This document shows positions 11,622-22,985 of a stretch of DNA of 64,000 nt, piece by piece. This DNA is from Bombardia bombarda (Eukaryota; Ascomycota; Sordariomycetes; Sordariales; Lasiosphaeriaceae): positions 682,001 through 746,000 of the forward strand of contig JAULSR010000011.1 in the NCBI GenBank assembly GCA_030512295.1. The letters run 5' to 3'. Numbering within the stretch: position 1 is the stretch's first letter; each line of letters opens with the position of its first letter. Under the pieces are notes generated by a model. The model was not told where the DNA came from. It ran no database searches and was given only the letters and a program-made list of their open reading frames with translations. The translations under genes and the position numbers were made by a program.

Positions 11622-14600
11622 ATGGACCCCCACCAAAGCCTCCTGGTCCCGCGCATCGACACTTCGACTTCGTGGTTGGAACTGGAGGACGAGACAGTCG
11701 AAAACCGATTGCTTGCCGTGATTGCACAGGTGCTCGACATAGACAAGGAAGACGTTCTCGTGGCCGAGTCGTTTGCCGACCTGGGAGGAGATGAACGGAG
11801 CGCCGTTGCCCTCAGGAAGGCTTGCATGCATGCTGGCATGGATGTGAAGGTCAAGGATATTCTTCGATGCCCAACCCTCGCCGAGCTTCAGACCTGCATT
11901 TCACCCTGTGCCCGACAATCACAACCACAACCCTTCGACACCGCCGGTATCGTCGAGCCCATCATGGTGCATCCTCTGGAGGCCCTTCGGCCTAGCCGGC
12001 TATCGGTCCACGAAGATGCCAAGGGCAGTCATTCCCGCAACTCGAGCCAGTCCAGCTCGGTGTCGCAAGTTGCACAGCGAACCGAGATTGAGCAGGCGTT
12101 AGGTGAACAAAAGTCGATTGCGAGGATAGCAACAGTAAGGCCAAAGGCCGGCCTGCTCGAGGGAAAACTTATCGCGCTCCTCACACTCACGGGTGCCTCG
12201 TCGGCCCAGGCGAATCCCTCCAACATCAACCTTATTCCTCAATCCCATGCTCTTTTTGCAGGGACACAGGTGGCCGGTTTGAGAAAGACCGCAGCATCTG
12301 TTCTCCCCCCCGGCAGCGCTCCTGATATTTGGATCGTTTTGGATGGAATGCCGCTCACTGAATCAGGGGATCTTGACATGCGACGTTTGCGCACCTGGGC
12401 GCAGAACATCAACGACGATGTTTACCGCCAGGCGCTGAGTCTTGAAAACCAGGAAGCAATGCAACCGCCCGCCTCGGGCATGGAGAAATCTTTACAGCGA
12501 CTGGTAAGCAAAGTATTGGATGTTCCCCAAGGTCAAATCGGCGTCAACTTTTCCTTCGGCCAACTCGGTGGCGATGAGATGTCTGCGATGGAGCTCGTAG
12601 CAAGATGCAAACACGAGTCAATATACCTTAACGCCACCGAGGCTCTGGAGTCCAATACACTATCGGACCTGGCTTCGATTGCTGCGTCGCGAGGTGGCCT
12701 CGCACATAAGTGGGATGACGAGACGCGAGACTACTTCGACCTGTCGCCAATGCAACACCTCTACTTCCAGACGAGCATGGGCGGTGATGTCGAGCGCAGG
12801 GCTGCGAGCGATGGGAGTTATCGCTTCAACCAGAGCTGGCTTCTACGATTTAAAAAGCATTCGACTCTTGACGAGATATCGGCTGCCTTGGAAGCGGTCG
12901 TTGGCCACCATCCCATGTTGAGATCGCGTTTCATCCGCACATCCGACGGCGAATGGATGCAGCGGGTTTTGCCGGAGGTCGGTGGCTCATACGCCCTCCG
13001 CCATCATCCAATTTCGTCCGAGCAGGAGTTGGAGGATATCATGGAAAGGACACAAAACTCTATCAACATAGAAACTGGGCCTGTATTCGCAGCTGGCTAC
13101 ATCACCACTCGCGATAACCATCAGATGCTCTACCTCGTGGCACACCACCTAGCCGTTGACCTTCCATCCTGGCGCATCATCATTCACGACATCGACGAGC
13201 TCTTGGAAAGTGGCAGCCTGTTATCACAGAGGTCAATGCCCTTTCACAAATGGGTGGACCTTCAAAAGTCAGACGCGCAAGACTCCGAAGAAAGCGATCT
13301 TTTACCATTCCCAGTCGAGCCAGGCGACTATACGTACTGGGGGTTGCAGGGTGCATCTAATACCTATGGGGATGCCGTAGCTGAGTCGTTCTCACTGACA
13401 CCAGATCTCACTTCAATTCTTCAAAGCTCTTGCAACCAAGTATTTAAGACTGATTCTGTCGATATCTACCTTGCCGCACTTATGCTGTCGTTTGCGCAGA
13501 CATTCCACGATAGGCCTGTCCCAGTTGTCTGGAATCAGGAGCACGGAAGAGACCAATGGAACCCCGATATCGACATATCCGAGACCGTTGGCTGGTTCAC
13601 ATCCCTTTGTCCCGTCAGCCAATCGATGGACAGCTCGGACGACTTTATAAATATCCTCCGTCGCCTTAAGGACACGCGTCGGTCCATCCCAGCCCGAGGA
13701 TCTCGCTTTTTTGCCTCGCGGTTCTACAACCCCGACCAGACGGGCTTCTTCTCCCACGATTCGCCCTTTGAGGTGGTATTTAGCTATGCAGGCTCCTTGC
13801 AACACCTGGAGCGCGACAATGGGGTCATGGAGTTACCGAATAGGACAGAAGGTTCCCAGGCGTCCAATATTGGAGCGAACGTTGGCCGCACAGCTTTGTT
13901 TGAGATTAGCGCAATGATCGAACAGGGTTCTGCAACAGTCAAGTTCCTCTATAACCGATTCATAAAGGACGAAAACAGAATTATTCATTGGATCAACAAC
14001 TTTGAGAGTCTCCTTCTTAAGGGCATCGAGACACTGAGATATCACCCTTGGGAGTTGACACTTGCCGATGTTCCACACCTAGAAGTTACGTACGAGGGTC
14101 TGGAGAAGTTCAACAGACAACGACTTGCGACCTTGAACTTGGCTAGCGTTCGCGATATCGAGACCATATACCCAGTGACGGCTGTGCAGCAAAGCATCCT
14201 AATCAGCCAAGCACAACGACCCGAAACATGCTTCCTACATGCCATCTACGAGTTTGCATCTCCAAATGGGGACCTGATTGATGATGCAAGGATATGCGCC
14301 GCATGGCAGCATGTCGTTTCGAAACATGCGGCATTGAGAACCGTCTTTATCGACAGTGTCAGTGAAACCGGCATTTGGGACAAGATTGTTCTTCGGAAAG
14401 CCTCTCCAGAAATGCTGTTCATCGATACCCATCCAGCCGAGGATTATGTCTATGAGTTGAGTACCAGAAATCTCGGCAAACTAACGCCGGCAGACAATAG
14501 ACCGCTGCACAGGCTCACGGTCTGCAAGGCCCCGACCAGGACATTCGTGAAGCTTGACATAAGCACCGCCCTCTGTGATGTGAGTCGGTACGCTAATGAG

Positions 14601-17600
14601 CACTGGAAAACCACATACTGACACGTTCATAGTCCATAAGTATTCACATCCTCCTGCACGACCTGCGACGAGCCTACGTTACGGAACGGGCCATCTCCGA
14701 CTCTGCACAGTTTCACTACCCTCAATACCTGCAATTTCTTAACCGAGTTCGTCAGCCAAAAAGCCTTGCTTTCTGGCGCGATAAACTTCATGGGATTGCA
14801 CCATGCTCTTTCCCGCGGCTTTCCGTGGCCCCGAATGAGCAACGATTCGTGAACGCCTGTCTCGACTTGGAAATATCATCGTATGAGCTATCAACCTTCA
14901 GCAGAACTCACAAGACAACGATCTCGGCAGTGTTGCGACTCGCCTGGGGCATCATTTTACGGTGCTTTACCGGCCAAACGAACGTATCCTTTGGATATCA
15001 GACAATGGGCCGAGACGACTCAGTGGAGGAATTGCGATATGCTGTGGGATCATTCGCAAATACCGTGACGTGCAACTACGAGCTATCGTCTTACAGCCCT
15101 CTAACCTTTATGCTCGAAATGGTCGACGAGCAAATGGCGGCCAGCTTACCTCATCAGCATTTTACACTGGCTGAACTACACAACGCTATGGGTATGAAGG
15201 GTAGCGAGCGTCTCTTCAACTCCTGCCTGACGTTCACCGAGGAGCCAGCAGGGCTGAACAGCAAGTTCACTACAAGGACAAGCTTTGAGCTCAAGCCTGT
15301 CTCTCTGCAGCAGTCCTTTGACATGGATGTTGTCATTAACACCCGCTTCTCCGGTGGCAAGCTGGTCGTTGATATGGGCCAGCGGATCATGTCACCAGAG
15401 CAGGCTGTTAATGTAGCAAACACGTTTGGCAAGGCGATTCGCACAATCCTTACGACACCAAGTGCTACGGTTGGCATGGTTGATCTCTTCAGCGACCGCG
15501 ACTATGCTCAAATTCTGGCGTGGAACGCAGAATCGCCTGCCGCCAGTACCGTCCAGGCCCCTGTTGTTATTCATGAACTCGTCGCGAAGCAGGCAGCTTT
15601 ACAACCTACTTCCCAAGCTATTTGCTCCTGGGATGGGTCATTAACCTACGAACAACTCGAACAAGAGGCAACTAAGCTAGCACATCATCTCGTGGATGCG
15701 GGTGTTGGACCCCATTCGGTTGTTCCGGTTGTGATGGAGAAGGGCCGGCTTGCACCTGTGGCAATGTTGGCAGTCCTCAAGTAAGTCAGACTATTCTGTC
15801 ATTTTTGGACATAAGCTTACATCTTGACTTTGCAGATCCGGTGCCGCATTTGTTCCGATTGACGCATTAGAGCTCAGCATGATCCAGCCGATATTTGAAC
15901 GCCTCAACTCGAGAGTCGCTATTGCCTCTGAGCACGCAGCCCCGGTTCTCGGAAATTTGTTCGACAAGGTGGTGATTTTGACTGACACTTTGATGAATAC
16001 ACTACTGCATGGCCAGGAACTGTTGACGTCAATGGCCGCCCCTGCGGATCCGGCCTGCATACTCTTTGTGCCGACATCTTGGAACGAGGCTCGGGGCGTC
16101 TCCTTCAGCCACACAGCGCTGGCAACATCTCTATTGGGCCAAGGACCCGCAGCGAAAATTGGACCGCTCAGTCGGGTTATGCAGCTTTCGTCGTTCAACG
16201 TCGACATCTGCATCACCGAGATATTTGCGACGCTTATTTACGGCGGCTGTGTCTGTGTTCCGTGGGCAGCTGAAAGGCTACAAGATTTCACTGGCGCCGT
16301 GAACCGAATGCAAGTCAACTGGACATATATGACCCCTGTTCTGTCGCGAAAGCTAGAACCGGCCCTCATGCCATCCCTCAAGGTGGTCTGTTTTAGAACA
16401 CGAAGCTTGGATGAGGACACATACAGCCCTTGGCATGGGAAGGTCGACGTGATATTAGCCTATGGGTCCCAGGATGTCTGCCCCCTTGGCATATCCTTCC
16501 TCGAGGCTTTGGGCCCACAGCACTTGAGGAGCATCGGTCGGCCATTTTCTGGTAGCCTATTAGTCGTTAACCCAGAAGACCATAAGAAGCTCATGCCGAT
16601 TGGAGCTGTTGGGGAGCTTGTGGTTGAAGGTCCGACTTTAGGATGTGCTCACCCAAACAGAGAGTCCACCATGGTCCCTTTGTCGCCTTTGGGGATCGCC
16701 GCGGGTCAGAAAGCTCGTCACTTCAAGACTGGACATCGCGTTAGATATACCGAAGGCGGTCTGATGGAGTTCATTTCAAGCTCGCGCGACGATCACGAGT
16801 TCCGCGGAAAAATCGTTAACACAACCCAAATCGAGCAATCCCTCAGGCGATGTCTTGGACAAGGAGTTGATGTCATTGTCGATACGATGACCCTTCGAGG
16901 TGCAAAGACGCCTACGGTTCTCGTCGCCTTCATCGAGCTCGGCGACAGTGTCTTGGATGTGGGAGAGAATCTAACCACGCTAACACCAACAACTAGAGAC
17001 CAGCTGTGTATGGCAAGGCAACTCATCGAAATTGGAATGAGGAATACCGTTCCGCAAGCTTTGATCCCGTCGATATTTATCCCAGTCAAGCAGCTGCCCA
17101 TCACTGTATCCCTCAAAGTTAATCGCCGACGCCTTCAGAAGATGGTTCAGGGTTATCTAAGGAGGAACTGGTGGCTCTTTCTTCCTCACCTAACCCGAAT
17201 GACCCCAAGTTCCAGGATCTTAAGCCATTGCCACTGACGGAAAGTGAAGAACGGATGCGAAAGATTTGGGCCAGAGTCCTCCGTGTCGAGCCAGTGAAGA
17301 TCGGAGCGCATGACACCTTCGCTGGTGCTGGCGGCGATGAAATTGCGGCCGCACAGTTGGTCATTGCTTGTCGTCGCGAAGGAATTCACCTACCCATCGA
17401 TAGGATCCTGCAAAACCCATCGCTGGCAGATCTTTGCGCGATTGAAGCTCCGCAGGTCATCGAAGATGCCTCCCCGATCATCCCGATACCGATGCCAACG
17501 CCTGTAGATGCCAACGCACTCAAGGAGAAAGAGATCTTCATAGAGAAAGTTATTGCCCCTAAGATGGGTGTCGAGTCAGGCCTGATAAGGGACGCCTCCG

Positions 17601-20050
17601 AAGCTACATCGGTACAAATAAGGTACATCGAGACCGGCATGCTCCGTGGTCGTGCGAACATCAACTACCTGGTCTTTAACTTCTCCGGTTCAGTCGACTC
17701 CAAAAACCTCGAGGATGCTTGCAAGGCGGTGGTCACGATTCACCCCATTCTACGCACGGGATTTGTTACGTATAATCGTCGGGTGTATCAGGCAGTCATT
17801 AAGTCGCCGGATATTGAGTTTAGGCGTCAGATGTGTCCGACATGGAGGCTATCTGGGATGGTGGACAAGGTGATTCGAAAGGATCAGATCTCGCCGATTG
17901 CCTTCAGCACCCCCATGACAAAGTTTATCTTTGTCGATGGAGGCAAGCAATCGGCGCTGATCTTGAGGCTTTCGAAGGCCCAGTATGACGACCTTTCAGT
18001 TGCGCTGTTGGTCAAGGATTTGAAGAAGATGTACGATGGTACTCAGAAGCCTCCTCGGCGGCCGACGTACTGTGACTTTGTGCGGTCTTCATTATACGCC
18101 AACTCGCAAGGGGCAGAGGAGTACTGGCGGACGCTACTGGAGGGCGCAGCAGTCACACAGGTGATCAACCACAATCAGCCCTACCAAGTGTCCACAAACA
18201 CGAAGACAATTCGGCGTCTTGTACCGCTGGGTTCGCTCTCTGGCCTCGGGATCTCGTTTGAGACAGTCATAAAGGCAGCTTGGGCTATGGTTCTGGCCAA
18301 CCTCTCGGCATCCTCTGATGTTGTGTTTGGTGAGCTTATAGATGGTCGCCATGTGGGGTTACTCTTTGGTGGCCATTCGGTGTCGGGAGTCATGGGTCCA
18401 ACCATCAACGCGATCCCGGTGCGGGTGCAGTTCCCCGACAACGCATTCACTCCGCTGGGGCTTCTTCAGTACGTTCATGCGCAGCGCATAGCCAGCATTC
18501 CATTTGAGAACCTCGGAACTCTCAACATCGTGGAGAAGTGCACGCCGTGGCCTTACTGGACCCGCTTTAGCACCCTGGTCCAGCATCAATTCGAGGAGAC
18601 AGCCATCAACCCCTCAGAACCCAAGTCGTTCCACCTTGGTTCTGCCGCCTGCAAGTTCACTATTGTCGAGTCCACGGCCCAAGATATGCCCGATCTATTT
18701 GTTAGGTCAATAGTTCGTGGGTCTGGCCGTGTCGAGATTTCGATCTCTTTCTGTGCAGGCCGCATCAACGAGGCATTTGCAGAGGATGCTCTGACCAATC
18801 TTTGCGCAAGTGTCGCCTTACTCACCAGCGTTAGCATTATGCAACCCGTCATCCCTGGTGGCTACCAATACAGGGGTATGGAAAGCAAGATTCCGCTCCC
18901 GAACCCTTCGCTGCCATCTTCGTTCGTCACACCACCCTCAAGCTCTGGTGGTGCTCAAGATGCCGTCTCTCCAGAGCTGGGACGAGGCATTCAGAATCTG
19001 ATCTCTAATACATGGACGGGAACCTTGAACCCCAGAGCTTTGGGCGTCCCCGAGAGTCAAGTGCACCACGCAGCCTTCTATGACCTCTGGGGAAGTCTTA
19101 TCCCAGCTGCTCAACTGTCTACCCAACTTAATCGCGAACTTTCACATCTTAGCATTCCAGGTATCGATACTGATGTGAAGATCAGCATGGAGGAGATCAT
19201 CGAGCACGCGACAATGTTGAAGCAATTTGAACTTATCGTGTCAAAGATCAAGAGTCAATCTGCCACACAGCCACAAAAAGGTAAAGAAAAGGAAAAGGAG
19301 GCGGACAAGTGTCTCGATACGACAAAACCTGCTGCGCAGACAAACCGCAAGAAACCGGGTGTCAACATCTCGGTCGCGACAGTCGGGAGCCGTCTCCGTC
19401 GATTCGCCAGCACAGTCGCGAGGTCCAACTCACCAGCATCGATGCCACCCGACAGCAGACCAGCCCCAACCTTGACCCCGCCACCGCAAACACCGATATC
19501 GCCAGTGAGGATTGGCCTCGCCTCCGCCATGGTTGCGGATCTCGTCTCGCCTCCCAAGATTATCAACACGGGGAAGAGCAGTCCGGTGCCCCCGCCAATG
19601 TCATCACCTCCGCCTCCACCGGCACCCAGGACTCTCAATTTAATACCTCGCGAACCGCCACAACTACCTCGGATCCCCATTTTTGAATCAATTGTGGAGG
19701 AAGAATCCGAGGCGTCAGGGTCAGTCGCGCCCATGGCCCGCGAGGCGAGCTCGCGAGGCAATGCGAGCTCAGCTGACAGCATGACCGATGGCAGTAGCGC
19801 GACCAGCAATCACACCGAAGAAGACGACGCCGACGCGACTCCGACCCCAGCGCTACCCCCGCGGCTTCCTAACAGCCCCCTAATTCGCACTGAGGAGGAG
19901 GACCTCGTCAGCCCGTTGAGCGCGGCCAGCCCTAAGAGCAACGCCCGGGAATTTGACAGTATCCGAGTGTCGGCCGCCAGTCCGACCAGCACGACACAGA
20001 AGAAGAACAGCGTGTTCAGCAAGACTGGCATGTCTCCCATCGTTGGATAG
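11622..20050 (+). CDS. NRPS-like megaprotein with all catalytic motifs degenerate; one frame break
   Basis: The encoded protein would be about 2,770 aa. Exon 1 is 11622-14579; intron 14580-14632 (GTGAGT...CATAG); exon 2 14633-15780; intron 15781-15835 (GTAAGT...GCAG); exon 3 from 15836. Domain order: T1 (res. 24-92), A C-terminal stub (about 155-272), T2 (286-355), E (about 370-820), C (about 845-1280), A (about 1300-1800), then T3, a terminal C, a T4-like fold and a Pro/Ser-rich tail (19,250-20,040). The Ppant serine of GGDS is Glu in T1 (GGDERS), T2 (GGDEMS) and T3 (GGDEIA, nt 17330-17347); T4 reads DLWGSLI. The C-domain HHxxxD is STALCD (981-986), and the terminal C has SKAQYDDLS for SHAQYDG. 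The A domain lacks the SGSTG loop (VPTSWNEARG) and the YRTGD motif reads FKTGH. E keeps HHLAVD (508-513) but has QEHGR for EGHGR. Around 17,141-17,150 coding continuity moves by one base, with no credible intron. Peptide synthesis seems impossible; a structural or regulatory pseudoenzyme role is inference. Confidence 0.85.
17139..17152 (+). other. Single-base frame break inside the NRPS-like gene
   Basis: Upstream, the frame reads LPITVSLKVNRRRLQK, the expected end of an A domain. Downstream, the frame one base back reads GLSKEELVALSSS and then the T3 domain, exactly as the linker in related NRPSs continues. The would-be intron between best GT and AG is only 17 nt, too short to splice. No slippery heptamer is visible. 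A one-base deletion in the genome or an assembly error is the simplest reading. Confidence 0.75.
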
Positions 20051-20943
20051 ATGATGGATTATGAACAAGGTGTATGTGTACATTGGATGAAGGGTTGAGT
20101 TGCCAGCTCGTTATGTTCTTTTCTTTTCTTTTCCATCCGTTTTTTTTTTTTTTTACCGATTTTGGGTTTATTGTACCAAAACGAAACTGATGATGATTGA
20201 TGCATGGCATTTGGAAATGACTTTTTTTGGATTTGGTCTCTGGTGTTTAGGAGTTCAATACCAAAGATATCTTAACGACTTGTTGGAGTGGGTAATGAGA
20301 TGGATGGATGGATGGATGGGTGGATGGGTGGATGGGTGGATTCGGCGGCGGAATAATTATATTTCGATCTTTTGGTGAGGTTTCATGGGAAACTTTTGAG
20401 CCTTATTATTATTTCTTCTTCTTGTTATCCTATTTTAAAGTTATGCCCAATACCAAACTTTTCTTTCTTTCACACATGCGATATTTCTGCCGAGCTGTTG
20501 AACTCCAGCGATGTATTCGTAGGCTCTAGAACTGCCGTCGGCGACTGGGAGATGCCCAAATGGTGGGAGCCTGGGCGTGTCAGCTGAACGAATTAGCAGG
20601 TGCAATGTATCTTACTCACACCCAATATGTAGTGCAACAAACGCTACGGGTGCATCCGTGACACATGACATCACTGCAAGCGGCTTTTCTGCGTTGGCAT
20701 TTGGAGATCACGACATACTCGAAATGAGTGAACTGTTGATAATTAAAGCTCCCATTAAATCTCGCGACTTCCTCTATCGTTCAACAAACACATCTAAGCT
20801 CCCATCATTTGATATCGCTAATCGCGTGCTTATTCACAACAGCTAGCTCATCGCTGAACCCAAAGACTGCCAACACAATCCGCGCAACACGTCACCCAGC
20901 AAGCAAGTGGGGGGCTTCTTCCTCGCGACCACGCCACCTCACA
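20051..20943. other. Intergenic, with GGAT minisatellite
   Basis: This spans the 3' flank of the NRPS-like gene and the promoter of the 2OG oxygenase. It has a poly-T tract near 20,140 and an ATGG-type tandem repeat at 20,300-20,341. No gene is seen. Confidence 0.6.
20300..20341. repeat. (TGGA)n / TGGATGGG tandem repeat
   Basis: About four TGGA units are followed by three TGGATGGG-type units, 42 nt in all. It is a simple tandem repeat in the NRPS-like 3' flank. Confidence 0.9.
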
Positions 20944-22232
20944 ATGGCATCCATCGCCATCCCGACAGTCGACCTCACCCCTTTTACCTCTCCCTCATCA
21001 GCATCGGAAACCCAGCTCCAAGCAGCCAAGCAACTGGTGCAAGCATGCCACTCCCTCGGCTTTGTAAAGATTACAGGCCATGGGTTCACAAAAGAGGAGG
21101 TTGACCACGCGTTCGCGTGGAGCAATAGGCTGTTTGACCTGGCGCTGGAGGACAAGATGAAGGCGCCGCATCCGGCGGGGCCGGTGCCGCATCGGGGGTA
21201 CTCGGCGATTGGCGTGGAGAAGATTTATTCGAGGGAGGACGTGGGGGATTACGCGGGGAGCGAAAAGAAGGGGGAGGAGGAGGAGAGGTTGAGGGGGGTT
21301 AGGGATTATAAGGTGAGCTTTTTGTCGCTTTCTGTTTTCATTGTGTATCGGCGTGATGCAACCTGGTGGACTATGCCTGTGCTGACATGGAGAGGATGGG
21401 TGTGATGATGCAGGAGAGCTACGAGATTGGCAGTGAGCAAGATGACCAGATGCCAAATATCTGGCTTCCCGATGATGTACTACCTGGTTTTAGGAGCGAG
21501 ATGACTTTGCTGTATGAGAGGCTGGCTGGTGTGGGCAGGATGGTGCTTGGTGCAATAGGGGTCGGGTTGGAGCTTGGTCCTGAGGAGATGGATGAGCTGA
21601 TGAAGTTCTCGTCAGCGAGCCATAGCCAGTTGAGGCTGCTGCACTACCCGGCCATTGGCAAGGAGAAGCTCGAGACGGAGCTGTTGTCGAGGCTGCCGGC
21701 TCATAACGACTGGAGGTGAGTAGATGGTGTATGTCATGACGTGTGGTGATAGATGCTGACGGTGTGTTGGTCAGCGCGTTCACGATGTTGATCCAGGATA
21801 GTAATGGCGGTCTTGAGCTTCGTGATCCGAGCTCGCAGGAATTTGTGCGAGCAGTGCCAGAGGAAGGCGCCCTTATTCTGAATATCGGGGATATGCTGCA
21901 GAGATTTACTAATGGTATGTTTGTCGTGTCCTAATTTGTCCCTACGCACCTGTTGTGTATCCGCTATCTTACACAGGGATCTCCTGCCAGACTACTTCAT
22001 CTCGGCGCTGCACCGCGTCTCGGTCCCCAACCCAGACTCAGTACCGTCATCGGGAATTCCTGCTCGCTACTCCATCCCCTTTTTCGTCAACCCTCCGCCC
22101 TCCCTTGACATTGCGACACTTCCGCGGTTTGTAACGGCGGAGATGCCTGTCAAATATGAGCCTGTCAGGTATGAGGATTATAGCGCGCTGGTGAGCAAGT
22201 ATCAGTATCAGTATCAGGGTGGCAAAGAGTGA
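20944..22232 (+). CDS. 2-oxoglutarate/Fe(II)-dependent oxygenase (isopenicillin-N-synthase-like)
   Basis: The model gives about 356 aa in four exons: 20944-21312, 21414-21715, 21775-21918 and 21977-22232. The N-terminus (IPTVDLTPF, then FVKITGHG) is the DIOX_N signature. The iron ligands are H and D of HNDWSAFTMLIQD and the H of ALHRVSVP; RYSIPFF supplies the Arg/Ser that bind 2-oxoglutarate. Such enzymes hydroxylate, desaturate or cyclise small molecules in the cytosol. The third intron is a problem: the best donor (GTATGT at 21915) breaks the frame, whereas a weaker GTTTGT at 21919 restores it and gives FTNGMDLLPDYF. The gene follows the NRPS-like gene on the same strand, 0.9 kb away. A role linked to that gene is only positional inference. 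The substrate is unknown. Confidence 0.88.
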
Positions 22233-22353
22233 GAGCGCGACAAGTAAAATTGCTTGTCTTGGTTAACTAAGCAAGGTTTGCGTTTTCGACGGCTATGGGA
22301 TACAACTGAGCTCTTGCTGTCGTTATGAAGCATATATTTCTGATTCCTTTGGC

Positions 22354-22779
22354 TTATCTCAATTCCAGACTTGCATGTTCTTCCCCCGTGTCTTTATCGA
22401 ACTTATAATTCACCCTTACTTGACTCCCCCTCCTAACGTTAATACAATACATATCGAAACCTTGGACCTTCTGGAGGTCAACAGATATCTCTGACATTGC
22501 CATGAAGGGCAACAGGGAATTAACAGTGATGGATCCGGGACCAACATCTTTGCTCTCGGCCTTCATTCCTCTATCGGACTTATCAGCATCCCCTTTTTCG
22601 TCTGGAGCGCCCAAAAAAGCTTTAAATTGAGTGTTTCTGGCAGGGTAATTAGGCTCTGTGTATGAGAGACGATGGTTGTATTGCTCTAATACAATGAACA
22701 AAACATAACTGGAACTAATCCAATGAGGCTTTATTTTGATGATAACCTTATTGTCAGGCCACGGCCCGGGTGGAATCAT
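22354..22779 (-). CDS. Unassigned open frame beside the HET fragment
   Basis: This 141-codon frame starts with an ATG that overlaps the stop of the HET fragment (ATGA). Its C-terminal half (for example VQGFDMYCINVRRGSQVRV and YKFDKDTGEEHASLELR) looks protein-like. I do not recognise it. It may be a relic of the same locus, a small gene with an unrecognised upstream exon, or a chance frame. It is convergent with the 2OG oxygenase. Confidence 0.3.
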   Translation of the reverse strand: MIPPGPWPDNKVIIKIKPHWISSSYVLFIVLEQYNHRLSYTEPNYPARNTQFKAFLGAPDEKGDADKSDRGMKAESKDVGPGSITVNSLLPFMAMSEISVDLQKVQGFDMYCINVRRGSQVRVNYKFDKDTGEEHASLELR

Positions 22780-22985
22780 GCGTAGATTTGGTCACGTATA
22801 CGGTAGTTGCACTCATACCATCTGATGAGCATGTAAGTAGCATGACTCTCCCGCTTGGTCGTGTTGTGAAAATCCTGAAAGGAAACTTCGTCTGCGCCCC
22901 ACGTGTGAGACAGAATGGCGTAGTCATGCGTTTCCGGCCCGACCACAGTCTCCAATTGAAGAGTGTGGGTGTTGACAAGATGCAT
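22776..22985 (-). pseudogene. Truncated HET (heterokaryon incompatibility) domain fragment
   Basis: The frame begins MHLVNTHTLQLETVVG and continues with HDYAILSHTWGADEVSFQDF, the highly characteristic opening of fungal HET-domain proteins, which usually exceed 500 aa and act in allorecognition cell death. Similarity fades after about 50 residues, and a stop follows at residue 70. The remaining HET core is missing. This is a broken remnant. Another in-frame ATG lies 21 nt upstream at 23006. Confidence 0.65.

Noticed and set aside
17139..17152. Programmed ribosomal frameshift site
   Set aside because: No slippery heptamer or downstream pseudoknot is evident; one-base indel is simpler.
17171..20050. 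A separate gene starting at GTG 17171
   Set aside because: The sequence before GTG is in-frame coding for the same NRPS linker (GLSKEEL); a GTG start is not expected in fungal nuclear genes. It is better seen as the downstream part of the frame-broken gene.
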